NCBI RefSeq assembly: GCF_002980555.1
Contig: NZ_PVBT01000008.1
Coordinates: 124,001 to 188,000 of the forward strand
Reading direction: 5' to 3'
DNA: 64,000 bases
Source of the DNA: Phyllobacterium myrsinacearum
GTDB taxonomy: Bacteria; Pseudomonadota; Alphaproteobacteria; Rhizobiales; Rhizobiaceae
Both the position numbers and the translations under genes were made by a program. Shown piece by piece: positions 37,090-46,248 of this stretch (positions are counted from its first letter, which is position 1; every line of letters begins with the position of its first letter). Below the pieces are notes generated by a model. It was not told the DNA's origin. It searched no databases and saw nothing but the letters and a program-made list of their open reading frames with translations.

Positions 37090-38349
37090 ATGACCACTGC
37101 TGCAGAAACCCATCGCGCCATCGAAACCGTATGGAAAATCGAGCAGGCCCGGATCATTGCCGGGCTTGCCCGCATTGTCAGGGATGTCGGGCTTGCCGAG
37201 GAACTGGCGCAGGAAGCGCTGATCACCGCACTGCGTCACTGGCCGTCGGAGGGCATCCCGCGCAATCCCGCCGCATGGCTGATGGTTACCGGCAAACGCC
37301 GGGCCATCGACCATTTCCGCCGCAACAAAATGCTCAGGCGCAAGCATGACGAATTGGGCTATGATGCGGAAATCGAACAGGCCGCCATGCCGGATTTCGA
37401 CACGGCGCTCGACGATGACATCGGCGACGACATGCTCAGCCTCATCTTCACCGCCTGCCATCCTGTGCTATCGGCCGAGGCGCGCACGGCGCTGACCCTG
37501 CGCATGATCGGCGGGTTGACGACGGAGGAGATTGCCCGTGCCTTTCTCACGCCGGAGGCAACCGTCGCCCAGCGCATTGTCCGGGCCAAGCGCACGTTAT
37601 CCGAGGCGAACATTCCCTTCGAGGTGCCGCGCGGCAAAGACCGGGGTGAGCGCCTCGCTTCGGTGCTTGCGGTGCTTTACCTCATCTTCAACGAAGGCTA
37701 TTCGGCGACGGCAGGGGATGACTGGATCAGACCGCAGCTGGCACAGGAAGCCATGCGGCTGGGGCGCATCCTTGCCGGGCTGATGCCGGATGAACCGGAG
37801 GTGCACGGGCTGATTGCGCTCATGGAAATTCAGGCCTCGCGTTTTGCCGCGCGGGTCGGACCGTCGGGTGAACCGGTCCTGCTGCTCGACCAGAACCGGG
37901 CGCGCTGGGACCAGCTGCTGATCCGGCGCGGGCTTTCGGCTCTGGAACGGGCCGAAAACCCGAATGGCACGTATGGTGCCTATGGCCTGCAAGCGGCGAT
38001 CGCTGCCTGTCATGCGCGGGCACGCACGGCCGGGGAGACCGACTGGGTGCGGATTGCCGCGCTCTATGAACTGCTGGCCCGGCTGACGCCATCACCCGTC
38101 GTCGAGCTGAACCGGGCTGTGGCTCTTTCCATGGCCTTCGGGCCACAGGCCGGGCTCGACCTCATCGACCAGCTGGCCGGTGAACCGTCACTGCAGGGGT
38201 ATCACCTCCTGCCAGGCATTCGCGGCGATCTCTTGCTCAAGCTCGACCGGCCCGATGAGGCGCGGGTTGAGTTCGAGCGGGCCGCAGGTCTCACACGCAA
38301 TGCCCGCGAGCGTACAATCCTGCTGGAGCGCGCCGCTTCCTGTGCCTAG
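37090..38349 (+). CDS. ECF sigma factor, ECF42-like with long C-terminal domain
   Basis: A 419-residue sigma factor. The region 2 segment includes EELAQEALITALRHWPSEGI and MVTGKRRAIDHFRRNK; the region 4 segment includes LRMIGGLTTEEIARAFL and EATVAQRIVRAKRTL. A C-terminal extension of about 230 residues (from about 180) is alpha-helical and TPR-like, ending ERAAGLTRNARER. Long C-terminal extensions with DGPF neighbours define group ECF42, which is regulated without a classical anti-sigma factor. No anti-sigma gene is seen nearby. It is convergent with a GNAT gene, overlapping by 4 bases. Confidence 0.92.
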   Translation: MTTAAETHRAIETVWKIEQARIIAGLARIVRDVGLAEELAQEALITALRHWPSEGIPRNPAAWLMVTGKRRAIDHFRRNKMLRRKHDELGYDAEIEQAAMPDFDTALDDDIGDDMLSLIFTACHPVLSAEARTALTLRMIGGLTTEEIARAFLTPEATVAQRIVRAKRTLSEANIPFEVPRGKDRGERLASVLAVLYLIFNEGYSATAGDDWIRPQLAQEAMRLGRILAGLMPDEPEVHGLIALMEIQASRFAARVGPSGEPVLLLDQNRARWDQLLIRRGLSALERAENPNGTYGAYGLQAAIAACHARARTAGETDWVRIAALYELLARLTPSPVVELNRAVALSMAFGPQAGLDLIDQLAGEPSLQGYHLLPGIRGDLLLKLDRPDEARVEFERAAGLTRNARERTILLERAASCA

Positions 38350-38810
38350 TGTTGCAGTGAGAGCTTCATGCCCTCATGGCTGGCGACAAATCCCAGTGCT
38401 TCATAGAAGCGCGCGGCGTCGGGCCGGGTCTTGTCGGTGGTGAGCTGCACCAGGCCGCACTGGCGTTCGCGGCAGGCGTCGATGGCCCATTCAAACATGC
38501 GCCGGCCGAGACCGCCGCGCCGGTGCGTTGCCGCGATCCGCACGCTTTCGATCTGCCCGCGCCACATGCCGGTGCGCGACAATCCGGGGATGAAGGTGAT
38601 CTGGGCACAGCCGACAACCTGCGCTCCGTCTGCCGCCACAACCAGAAGCTGGTTCGGGTCGCTGTCGATGGCGGCAAAGGCGGCGTGATAACGCGCATCG
38701 ATGGGATCGCAGACAACCTCGCGCTGGCTGCCGAGCGGATCATCCGCCAGAAGCGCGACAATGGCAGGGAGATCGGCTGTTGTGGCCTTGCGGATGAGGG
38801 GGTCGGTCAA
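38346..38810 (-). CDS. GNAT family N-acetyltransferase
   Basis: The 154-residue protein has the acetyl-CoA loop RRGGLGRRMFEWAIDACRER and the C-terminal RFYEALGF motif. The TTG at 38810 is taken as start: GGAGAG lies 5 bases upstream and the domain begins LTDPLIRKATTADLPAI. A longer ATG-initiated frame to 38984 adds sequence unlike the family. The substrate is unknown. Confidence 0.82.
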   Translation of the reverse strand: MTDPLIRKATTADLPAIVALLADDPLGSQREVVCDPIDARYHAAFAAIDSDPNQLLVVAADGAQVVGCAQITFIPGLSRTGMWRGQIESVRIAATHRRGGLGRRMFEWAIDACRERQCGLVQLTTDKTRPDAARFYEALGFVASHEGMKLSLQH

Positions 38811-39058
38811 TACGGCTCTCCGGCGATTCTCGGTATGGACAGGATTAGCCAAAACCGGCTGCAAAACCAATGTGTGATTGGGCCCGTTGAACACAAGCTG
38901 GCCGGACCCGGGGCGGCGGAGGAGTCCGCGGCGCGCAATCTCCCCCCTGACTGCCGCCCCCGGCGTCACCAAAACTTCACACAACAGTCAAACGGCAGAG
39001 ATGCGCGGCACCTATTCCTGCGGGCTCGATCCACGTACTCGAATCTCAGGTGAACCCC

Positions 39059-40417
39059 ATGCGACCTCTATTTGCCGCTCTGCTTTCCGCTTCCTTTCTG
39101 ATTCCTGCCTCGGCCCTGGCCGCGGATCAGGAATTCAAGGCGAAACTCGTCTCCCATGCCATCCTGCCCGCCAACACGATCATCAAGGCACCGGACGATG
39201 CGCCGGAACACCTGAAGACGTCGGGCAAGTTCACCACCGCCGACCGCAAGCGGGCGGAAGGTCTGGCGACCGTTCCCGGCAAGGACGGGGTGCGGCTGAC
39301 CGGCCTCAGCCTGCCGTTCGACGGCCAGCCGGTACAGGGATTTTCCGGTATCAAGGCGGTCGGTGACGGCACCTACTGGTCGCTGTCCGATAACGGTTTC
39401 GGCACCAAGCTGAATTCGCCCGATGCCATGCTGATGCTGCATCATCTCGCTTTCAATTGGGACAAAGGCACGGTCGAGCGCAAGGAAACCGTGTTCCTGC
39501 GTGATCCGGACAAGAAAATCCCGTTCCCGATCGTCATGGAAGGCAGCGATACCCGCTATCTCACCGGCAGTGATCTCGATGTCGAATCGATCCAGCCCGT
39601 CGCCGACGGCTTCTGGATCGGCGAAGAGTTCGGCCCCTATCTCGTCAAGGTGACCCGCGACGGCAAGATCACCGACGTCATCGCCACCAAGGTCGGCGAT
39701 CGCGCTGTTCGTTCGCCAGACAATCCGGCCATCACCCTGCCGGCCAATCCGACGCTGAAGAACCCGGCATTCAACCTCAAGCGCTCCGGCGGCTTTGAGG
39801 GGCTGGCACAGTCGAAGGACGGCAAGAAACTCTACGGCCTGCTCGAAGGCCCGCTGTTCGGCGATGACGGCGTGGTGGAAAAGGTCGACGGCCAGCCGGC
39901 GCTGCGCGTCATCGAATTCGACGTTGCATCGAAGAACTGGACCGGCCGCAGCTGGCTTTATCCGCTGGCACCGGGCGGCGAGGCGATCGGTGATTTCAAC
40001 ATGATCGATGACACGACTGCGCTGGTGATCGAACGCGACAATGGTGCGGGTACCGCGGCAAAGGCCTGCGCCGACCCGAAGACGCCAAAGCCCGATTGCT
40101 TCGATGTACCGTCCAAGGTCAAGCGCATCTACAAGATCGAAATGACCGACCAGAATGTTGGCGCCGCCGTGCGCAAGATCGGCTACATCGATCTTCTCAA
40201 CATCGCCGATCCTGACAACAGGAAGCGCCAGGGCGGCGGCGAGGGCTTTTACGACATGCCGTTCGTCACCATCGAGAATGTTGACGTCGTCGATGCCAGC
40301 CACATCATCGTCGGCAACGACAACAACCTGCCGTTCTCGGCCGGACGTGCCGTCGACAAGGCCGATGACAATGAATTCGTCCTGCTGGAAGTCGGCGATT
40401 TCCTCAAGGCACGCTGA
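39059..40417 (+). CDS. Esterase-like activity of phytase family protein, exported
   Basis: The 452-residue protein has a signal peptide (RPLFAALLSASFLIPASALA) and a domain of the phytase-like esterase family (PF13449): LPFDGQPVQGFSGIKAVGDG, YWSLSDNGFG, DGFWIGEEFGPYLV, GGFEGLAQSKDGKKLYGLLEG. Members are putative periplasmic phosphatases/esterases with a beta-propeller fold; the substrate is unclear. AGGTGA precedes the ATG at 39059; a GTG at 39050 is less likely. A strong terminator follows. Confidence 0.9.
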   Translation: MRPLFAALLSASFLIPASALAADQEFKAKLVSHAILPANTIIKAPDDAPEHLKTSGKFTTADRKRAEGLATVPGKDGVRLTGLSLPFDGQPVQGFSGIKAVGDGTYWSLSDNGFGTKLNSPDAMLMLHHLAFNWDKGTVERKETVFLRDPDKKIPFPIVMEGSDTRYLTGSDLDVESIQPVADGFWIGEEFGPYLVKVTRDGKITDVIATKVGDRAVRSPDNPAITLPANPTLKNPAFNLKRSGGFEGLAQSKDGKKLYGLLEGPLFGDDGVVEKVDGQPALRVIEFDVASKNWTGRSWLYPLAPGGEAIGDFNMIDDTTALVIERDNGAGTAAKACADPKTPKPDCFDVPSKVKRIYKIEMTDQNVGAAVRKIGYIDLLNIADPDNRKRQGGGEGFYDMPFVTIENVDVVDASHIIVGNDNNLPFSAGRAVDKADDNEFVLLEVGDFLKAR

Positions 40418-40425
40418 AATGATTT

Positions 40426-40456
40426 CGGGGCGGCGCGAGCCGCCCCGGCTTTTTTA
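40426..40456 (+). terminator. Rho-independent terminator with GNRA loop
   Basis: A 9-bp stem (CGGGGCGGC at 40426-40434 with GCCGCCCCG at 40439-40447), loop GCGA, followed by GCTTTTTTAAG. Confidence 0.88.
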
Positions 40457-40466
40457 AGATCCAGGT

Positions 40467-41861
40467 TTATTGTGCGCGCAGATTGTTCTTCGCGACATGC
40501 TCTTCCGTATCGGCCAATGCCAGTTCGAAGCGGTTGAAAAGCTCGTTCAGCTCCGCTTCCGTGATGATCATCGGCGGGCAGAAGGCGATGGAATCGCCGA
40601 TGGCTCGCAGCACCGCGCCGTGGCCTTCGAGGAAGCGGGCGAGCTGTGCGCCGACGCCGTGCGCCGGATCGAAGGAGCGTTTGGTTGCCTTGTCAGCCAC
40701 CAGTTCCACCGCGCCCATCAGGCCGGAATTGCGCACTTCGCCGACCAGCGGATGGTCGATGACCTTTTTCAGGCGTGCTTCGAAGGTTGGCGTCAGGCTG
40801 CGCACATAGTCGACAATATTGCGGCGCTGGTAGATTTCGATGGCCTTGACCCCGAGCGCACAGCTCAAGGGGTGGCCGCCATAGGTGAAACCGTGGCCGA
40901 AGGTGCCGATCTGGGCGCTGTGATCCACATAGGCCTGGTAGACGTCTTCGGGCACCAGCACGGCGCCGAGCGGCGCATAGGCCGATGTCAGCTGCTTGGC
41001 CGCCGAAATGGTTGTCGGCGTCATGCCGACAGTCTGGCTGCCCCACCAGTGGCCGGTGCGGCCGAAACCGTTGATGACCTCGTCGGCGATGATCAGGATG
41101 TCGTGCTCGCGCAGGATCGGTTCGATGGCGGCGAAATAGCCCGATGGCGGCACCAGTACGCCGCCCGCTCCCATCACCGGCTCGGCAATGAAGGCGGCGA
41201 TGGTGTCGGGACCTTCGCGCTCGATCATGTCGCGCAGCGAATCGGCAAGGCGCGCCACGAATTCCGCCTCGCTTTCGCCTGCCTGGCCGAAACGGTAGTA
41301 ATGCGGACAGTCGGTGTGCAGGATGCCTTCCACGGGAAGGTCCCAGCCCTTGTGATTATAGGGCAGGCCGGTCAGCGACGCGGCCATGATGGTCACGCCA
41401 TGATAGGCCTTGACGCGCGAGATGATCTTTTTCTTTTTCGGCCGGCCCAGCGCGTTGTTGTAGTACCAGGCGAGCTTGACCTGCGTGTCATTGGCTTCGG
41501 AGCCCGACGAGGTATAGAAAACCTTGGAGATCGGAACAGGCGCAATTTCCTTGAGCTTTTCGGCAAGCTCGATCGCCGGTTCCATGCCCTTGCCGCCGAA
41601 GAGGTGGTAATAGGGCAGCGTGCGCAGCTGCTCGGTCGCCGCGTCGATCATTTCCTCGTCGCCAAAGCCGAGACCGGCGCACCACAGGCCCGCCATGCCC
41701 TCGATATATTCCTTGCCCTGCGTGTCATAGATATAGACCCCCTTGGCATGGCCCATCACCAGCGGTCCTTGATCCTGCAATTTATGGAGAGGGGTATAGG
41801 GATGCAGGATCGAATCGATATCGCGCTGCTGGACATTTGTAAGGGGGCGGCTGCTCGCCAT
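40467..41861 (-). CDS. Class III (omega-) aminotransferase
   Basis: A 464-residue PLP enzyme. Key motifs are YTSSGSEANDTQVKLA, the PLP-Asp in ILIIADEVINGFGRTGHWW and the PLP lysine in SAAKQLTSAYAPLGAV. The sequence is close to omega-amino acid:pyruvate and polyamine:pyruvate (SpuC-type) aminotransferases; beta-alanine, GABA or a diamine are possible donors. It stands alone. The ATG at 41861 starts MASSRPLTNVQQRDID. Confidence 0.92.
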   Translation of the reverse strand: MASSRPLTNVQQRDIDSILHPYTPLHKLQDQGPLVMGHAKGVYIYDTQGKEYIEGMAGLWCAGLGFGDEEMIDAATEQLRTLPYYHLFGGKGMEPAIELAEKLKEIAPVPISKVFYTSSGSEANDTQVKLAWYYNNALGRPKKKKIISRVKAYHGVTIMAASLTGLPYNHKGWDLPVEGILHTDCPHYYRFGQAGESEAEFVARLADSLRDMIEREGPDTIAAFIAEPVMGAGGVLVPPSGYFAAIEPILREHDILIIADEVINGFGRTGHWWGSQTVGMTPTTISAAKQLTSAYAPLGAVLVPEDVYQAYVDHSAQIGTFGHGFTYGGHPLSCALGVKAIEIYQRRNIVDYVRSLTPTFEARLKKVIDHPLVGEVRNSGLMGAVELVADKATKRSFDPAHGVGAQLARFLEGHGAVLRAIGDSIAFCPPMIITEAELNELFNRFELALADTEEHVAKNNLRAQ

Positions 41862-41953
41862 TTGCTGACTCCATCTGTGAGGGATGGAGCGAGCTTAGCC
41901 AGACTTGCCGGAAAGAGCAAAGCGGCTTGCGAAAGAAAACACCGCCTGCGCCG

Positions 41954-42295
41954 TTATTCCGGGCGAAGGCCCTTCATCACGGCCGCGTAATCCTTGCCGA
42001 GCCGGGTGAGCAGCGTGGTTTCATCGTCTTCGGCCGAAACGGCAAGGCTGGTGCCGTCATTGCCCAGCATGACAAAAACAAGCTGGTCGGCGGCGCCGTC
42101 CGATACGGAAATGGCGGCAATGCGCTGCTGGTCTCCGTCCTCCGGCGCGCGAATGTTGAAAACAACCTCCCCGCCGACGAGGGCCGCAGCCTTCTGCAAA
42201 ACGCCTTCGAAACCGTCGGCAACAATATCCTGTGCGCCAAGCGCCAGTTCGATCTCGACAACTTCAAGCGAAACCGCTTTGCCAGTCTCAGGCAT
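41954..42295 (-). CDS. Conserved hypothetical cytoplasmic protein
   Basis: The 113-residue acidic protein has no signal peptide or membrane segment. It reads as an alternating alpha/beta fold (SLEVVEIELALGAQDIVADG, GGEVVFNIRAPEDGDQQR, LLTRLGKDYAAVMKGL). I do not recognise a family. The ATG at 42295 has GAGG 9 bases upstream; an ATG at 42313 is in frame but has no ribosome binding site. It is upstream of the aminotransferase gene on the same strand (92-base gap). Confidence 0.65.
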   Translation of the reverse strand: MPETGKAVSLEVVEIELALGAQDIVADGFEGVLQKAAALVGGEVVFNIRAPEDGDQQRIAAISVSDGAADQLVFVMLGNDGTSLAVSAEDDETTLLTRLGKDYAAVMKGLRPE

Positions 42296-42598
42296 TCTAT
42301 CCGGCCTCGTCATTTTGCGTTGTAAAAGCGGCTTGCTTGCCCGCCTTCTATCCTGCCCTGAATCACCGGGGCGATGATGTCAGCTATGTGACAGCCGATC
42401 TACTCATAAAGTGTAAACGGTTGAGATGGTTCGATGGTGTGGCCGGTTGCTGGATATTGCCGGATTTTGCGCTAAGGTGTGATCAAGGCATCCTTTCGTG
42501 CGGGCATTCACGTCCGATGGCCCCATATGAATTTAAGAACCAGTTTCATTTTTCAGACACGGCATTTTCAAACGCATATTCATTGATCGGAGGGGATT
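42296..42598. other. Intergenic region between hypothetical gene and coiled-coil lipoprotein gene
   Basis: The 303 bases hold one inverted repeat, TGTCA-N6-TGACA (42378-42393), about 80 bases upstream of the minus-strand hypothetical gene, which could be an operator. Composition becomes more AT-rich toward 42598. No RNA gene or small coding frame is supported. Confidence 0.4.
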
Positions 42599-42865
42599 TT
42601 GAAGTCTCGATTTTATCCGTTGTTTTCATTGCTGCTTCTCGTTGGCTGTTCCGATACCGAACAGCCTGCCCCAAGCACGGAGTCGCCATCCACATTCGCC
42701 GCAGACCAATTCGACGAGTTGAAGAACCAGATTGCCAGGCTTACGAATGAGAATGCTGATCTTGCCGTGAGCGAAGCCGAAAGAGCACGGCTTCAGGGTG
42801 AGCTTGATCGTCTGAAGGCTACGGAACAGGCACGGTTGCAGTCCGAGGCCGAACTTTGTCAGTGA
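42599..42865 (+). CDS. Small coiled-coil lipoprotein
   Basis: The 88-residue protein starts with a lipoprotein signal and lipobox LLVGC (Cys17). After a Ser/Pro/Thr-rich linker comes a heptad-like helix (about 39-85) with Leu, Ile and Ala at core positions, e.g. FDELKNQIARLTNENADL. The TTG start at 42599 is supported by GGAGGGG just upstream. It is 79 bases before the phospholipase C gene and shares its lower GC content; possibly they were acquired together. No family recognised. Confidence 0.7.
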   Translation: MKSRFYPLFSLLLLVGCSDTEQPAPSTESPSTFAADQFDELKNQIARLTNENADLAVSEAERARLQGELDRLKATEQARLQSEAELCQ

Positions 42866-42944
42866 TGCATTCCAGCTGACGCAAAGTTGCTCATTTTTCA
42901 ATAAATCAAATTATTTCAATATATTATCAAATCAGGACGCCAAT

Positions 42945-45329
42945 ATGGAAAGACGTGATTTTATCAAGATGCTCGGCATTGCCGGCGTCAACACCGCCGC
43001 CTATGCGGCATGTTCCACCTATATGCAGGAAGCACTGGCAAGTACGACCATTGTCAAAGATATGCTAACCGCTTCGGCTCATTGCCGGAAGGGATCGCTC
43101 GCTGATATCGAGCACGTTGTCATCCTCATGCAGGAGAACCGGTCCTTCGATCACTACTTCGGCACCTTGCGCGGCGTACGAGGGTTTGGTGATCCCCGGC
43201 CATTGCAGCTGCGCAACGGCAAACCTGTATGGGAGCAATTGCAAGACGGTGACTACAGCAAGGACGGGAGCATTACAAAGCCGTATCAACTGCCGCAGGG
43301 TGCCACGCCCGACGGGGAGGGCGCTGCGGGTGGTGTTTTTCTACAAGACCCGGCCCATGACTACAAGAGCGGTCTTGCCGCGTGGAACAACGGCCTGATG
43401 GACCAGTGGATACCGCAGAAGGGTATTGTGTCGATGGCCCATTATACCGAGCGGGATATTCCGCTTTATTTCAAGCTGGCCAGGGCCTTTACCATTTGTG
43501 ACGCCTATTTTTGCTCGCATAACGGCGCAACCGACTCCAACCGCAGTTATTTCTGGACCGGGACATGCAACGGTAAGGCCGCCAATTCGTATTTCAGCGG
43601 TATCGGGAATGGTCCTCGGTCCGACTGGAAGTCCTATCCTGAGAGTTTGGAAGAACGCGGTGTCAGCTGGAAATTCTATCAGGACGGTTTGAAGTGGACA
43701 ACAGACCAATTTGCCGGAAATTACGGCGACAATACCCTTGAATATTTCAAACAATACAAGGAGAAAACCACTGCCATTTATAAAAAAAACCAGAGCGTCA
43801 ATTCGGTTTTAAGGACTGAGGTCAATACGCCGTCGCAATTCGAAAAGGATATCAGCGACAACGCGCTCCCCGCAGTTTCGTGGATCGTTGCCCCGGAGGC
43901 TTTTTGTGAACATCCGAAATATCCACCGCACTTTGGCGAGTATTATGTAAATGAGATTTTGCGGGCGCTCCTGGCCAACAAGGACGTCTGGAAAAAGACG
44001 GCACTGTTCATAACCTATGACGAGAATGGCGGCTTTTTCGATCACGTGCCACCACCTGTGCCCCCTGTGACCGGCATGGATTTTTTTGCATCGGCAGGCC
44101 TTCCTGCCAATTTTTTATCGGAAGGCATAAAGATAACCACGACGAAATCAAACGAAGCAGGGAAAGAAGAAGGACGTGATTTCAATTCGGAAAATGCCAG
44201 CAAGGATAAGCCGAATGATGCCAAAGAAACTGAAAGTGAAAAGCAAGAGCGGGAGTCCACGCGGCCCTTAGGCATGGGCATGCGCGTCCCGTTGCTGGTT
44301 ATTTCTCCATGGAGTGCGGGCGGGCGTGTTTGTTCCGAAGTGTTTGATCATACCTCATTTATATCGTTCCTTGATACCTGGATCGAAAAACGCTTTGCTG
44401 CAAAGGGGGAATATTCCAAAGGGCCTAGCTTTCCGAACGTGTCTTCCTGGCGAAAGGCCATCGCTGGCGATCTGACCAGTACGTTCAATTTCAACAGCGA
44501 GGCAACGGAGGCGATGGATACATTCGTTGATAAAACGGTGCCAACGAAAATTTTCACCAAAAAAGAACAAACAGACGCAAAAGCAAAAGAAAAAGCTTAC
44601 TTCTCCCCACAAAACTCGGACGTCAATGCCGATCCGGATGTCAACAAGCCAACGGCGATGAAGCAGGATCGAACACAATGCGATCTGTTGCCGGTGGATT
44701 ATGATTTTCAGGTCAGCTTTGCAGTTTTGCCAGCCCGCGGATCTTTTCCCGCAAGCCTAAGGTTTTCATGCGTCAATGCAGGAAAACTGGGTGTGTCGCT
44801 TACGCTTTACACCTATGATCAGCTGGGTACCACGTTTCTCTATAGCATGGAAGGAAAGCGGCCAGGCGGCTATCAGGTCACGCTCAAAGACAACTTATTT
44901 CTTTTAAATGCGCAATCCGACTATCGCTGTGCCGTGCATGGGCCTAACGGCTATCTGGTCGAGGCTCTCGGCAACCTGGAAAGTCCCACCGAGGCTGCCT
45001 TCAATTTCCATTACAACCTGTCGCGAGATGAAGGCGGCAAAATACTCAGCTTTCATTTTCCAAATTGGCCCACGGCCAATGGAACACTCAAACTGATCAA
45101 CGCCTATACCGGTAAGGAAACGATGATTCCCAATGGCACCAAGCGTGTTGATGTCGCCACCGAGGACGGCTGGTACGATGTGTCCTTCGTCGATGCGGTG
45201 AACACGGACAGCAAGTTTCTGCGCCGCTATGCCGGGCATATCGAGAACGGCAAGATGAGCAGGACCGATCCCGCCATCGGGATGATCTATGACGAGGTGA
45301 CGCGAGTTTATATCCCGGCTGTGGTCTAG
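42945..45329 (+). CDS. Tat-exported phospholipase C (phosphoesterase family)
   Basis: A 794-residue non-haemolytic-type phospholipase C or acid phosphatase-like enzyme (PF04185). It begins with a Tat signal, MERRDFIKMLGIAG. The catalytic domain has HVVILMQENRSFDHYFGTL, CSHNGATDSNRSYFWTGT, ALFITYDENGGFFDHVPPP and PLLVISPWSAGG. Two C-terminal beta domains of DUF756 type lie at about 590-790. Two lysine/glutamate-rich low-complexity stretches interrupt it (about 410-440 and 540-560). The gene is visibly less GC-rich than its neighbours, with poly-A runs, suggesting transfer. Likely attacks phosphatidylcholine or sphingomyelin headgroups, or scavenges phosphate. Confidence 0.9.
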   Translation: MERRDFIKMLGIAGVNTAAYAACSTYMQEALASTTIVKDMLTASAHCRKGSLADIEHVVILMQENRSFDHYFGTLRGVRGFGDPRPLQLRNGKPVWEQLQDGDYSKDGSITKPYQLPQGATPDGEGAAGGVFLQDPAHDYKSGLAAWNNGLMDQWIPQKGIVSMAHYTERDIPLYFKLARAFTICDAYFCSHNGATDSNRSYFWTGTCNGKAANSYFSGIGNGPRSDWKSYPESLEERGVSWKFYQDGLKWTTDQFAGNYGDNTLEYFKQYKEKTTAIYKKNQSVNSVLRTEVNTPSQFEKDISDNALPAVSWIVAPEAFCEHPKYPPHFGEYYVNEILRALLANKDVWKKTALFITYDENGGFFDHVPPPVPPVTGMDFFASAGLPANFLSEGIKITTTKSNEAGKEEGRDFNSENASKDKPNDAKETESEKQERESTRPLGMGMRVPLLVISPWSAGGRVCSEVFDHTSFISFLDTWIEKRFAAKGEYSKGPSFPNVSSWRKAIAGDLTSTFNFNSEATEAMDTFVDKTVPTKIFTKKEQTDAKAKEKAYFSPQNSDVNADPDVNKPTAMKQDRTQCDLLPVDYDFQVSFAVLPARGSFPASLRFSCVNAGKLGVSLTLYTYDQLGTTFLYSMEGKRPGGYQVTLKDNLFLLNAQSDYRCAVHGPNGYLVEALGNLESPTEAAFNFHYNLSRDEGGKILSFHFPNWPTANGTLKLINAYTGKETMIPNGTKRVDVATEDGWYDVSFVDAVNTDSKFLRRYAGHIENGKMSRTDPAIGMIYDEVTRVYIPAVV

Positions 45330-45447
45330 CGGGCAGGAGCCTTGGCAACGGCACGCACCCGCAGAGCCTGCCGTTCCAATGCTTGTCTCATGGGGGAAAT
45401 ACGGTTAGCTGTTCATGTCAGTCACAGACCAGCCATGACAGGACTCC

Positions 45448-46248
45448 ATGCGACACCACATTCGACGCCGCCAATCGATTTCCGCCAAATGGTCGGTGCG
45501 GATTGCGTTCCTGTCGGCCATTCTGTTTGTCCTGTCCGGCCTCGGGCATCGCTTCGAGCGAATCGAAACACCGGAGTTTCTCTGGCTGCTGGCCATCGTG
45601 GCAGCCCTCGCGGTGCTGGCGCTGCTGCTTGCCATCAAGGGATTCACCAGCCTGTGGCGCCGCGGCGACCGCGGCGGACCGTCGGCCTTCTGGGGCGCGG
45701 TGATCGCGCTGGTGGTGCTCGGGCCATTTGTCACGACGGTCTATCAGGCAATGACCCTGCCGGCGATCTATGATGTGTCGACGGATGTCACCGAGCCGCC
45801 GGCACTGTTTGCCCTTGCCGGTCAGCGGACGGACCGCATGAACCCGCTGGTCAACGATCCGCACGGCCGCGCCCTGCAGACCAAAGCCTATCCGGAAGTG
45901 ACGGGCCGCCGCTACGAAGGTTCGCCCGACCGCATTCTCGACGCCGCCGTGACGGTGATCACCAACAATGGCTGGACCATCATCGATCAGAAGGGCGTGC
46001 CCGGCGATGACGAGGAAATACTGATGGAAGTCGTGGCGCGGACCTGGCTGCTGGGCTTCACCAGCGATGTGGTCATCCGCCTGAGCGACGAGGGCGAGAC
46101 CACCTATGTCGATATGCGATCGGTCTCGCGCTACGGTATTCACGATCTCGGCGAAAATGCCAGCCGCATTGCCCAGTTCATGGCAGATCTCGATGCGCAG
46201 GTGCAGAACGCCCAGCCTGAAGAAGACACCACTCAACCGGCCCAGTAA
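45448..46248 (+). CDS. DUF1499 domain membrane protein
   Basis: The 266-residue protein has three N-terminal membrane helices (about 13-35, 45-63, 75-100) followed by a soluble DUF1499 domain with YPEVTGRRYEGSPDRILDAA and WLLGFTSDVVIRL. The function of DUF1499 is unknown. AGGA lies before the ATG. It is convergent with the metallo-hydrolase gene, overlapping by 16 bases. Confidence 0.85.
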   Translation: MRHHIRRRQSISAKWSVRIAFLSAILFVLSGLGHRFERIETPEFLWLLAIVAALAVLALLLAIKGFTSLWRRGDRGGPSAFWGAVIALVVLGPFVTTVYQAMTLPAIYDVSTDVTEPPALFALAGQRTDRMNPLVNDPHGRALQTKAYPEVTGRRYEGSPDRILDAAVTVITNNGWTIIDQKGVPGDDEEILMEVVARTWLLGFTSDVVIRLSDEGETTYVDMRSVSRYGIHDLGENASRIAQFMADLDAQVQNAQPEEDTTQPAQ

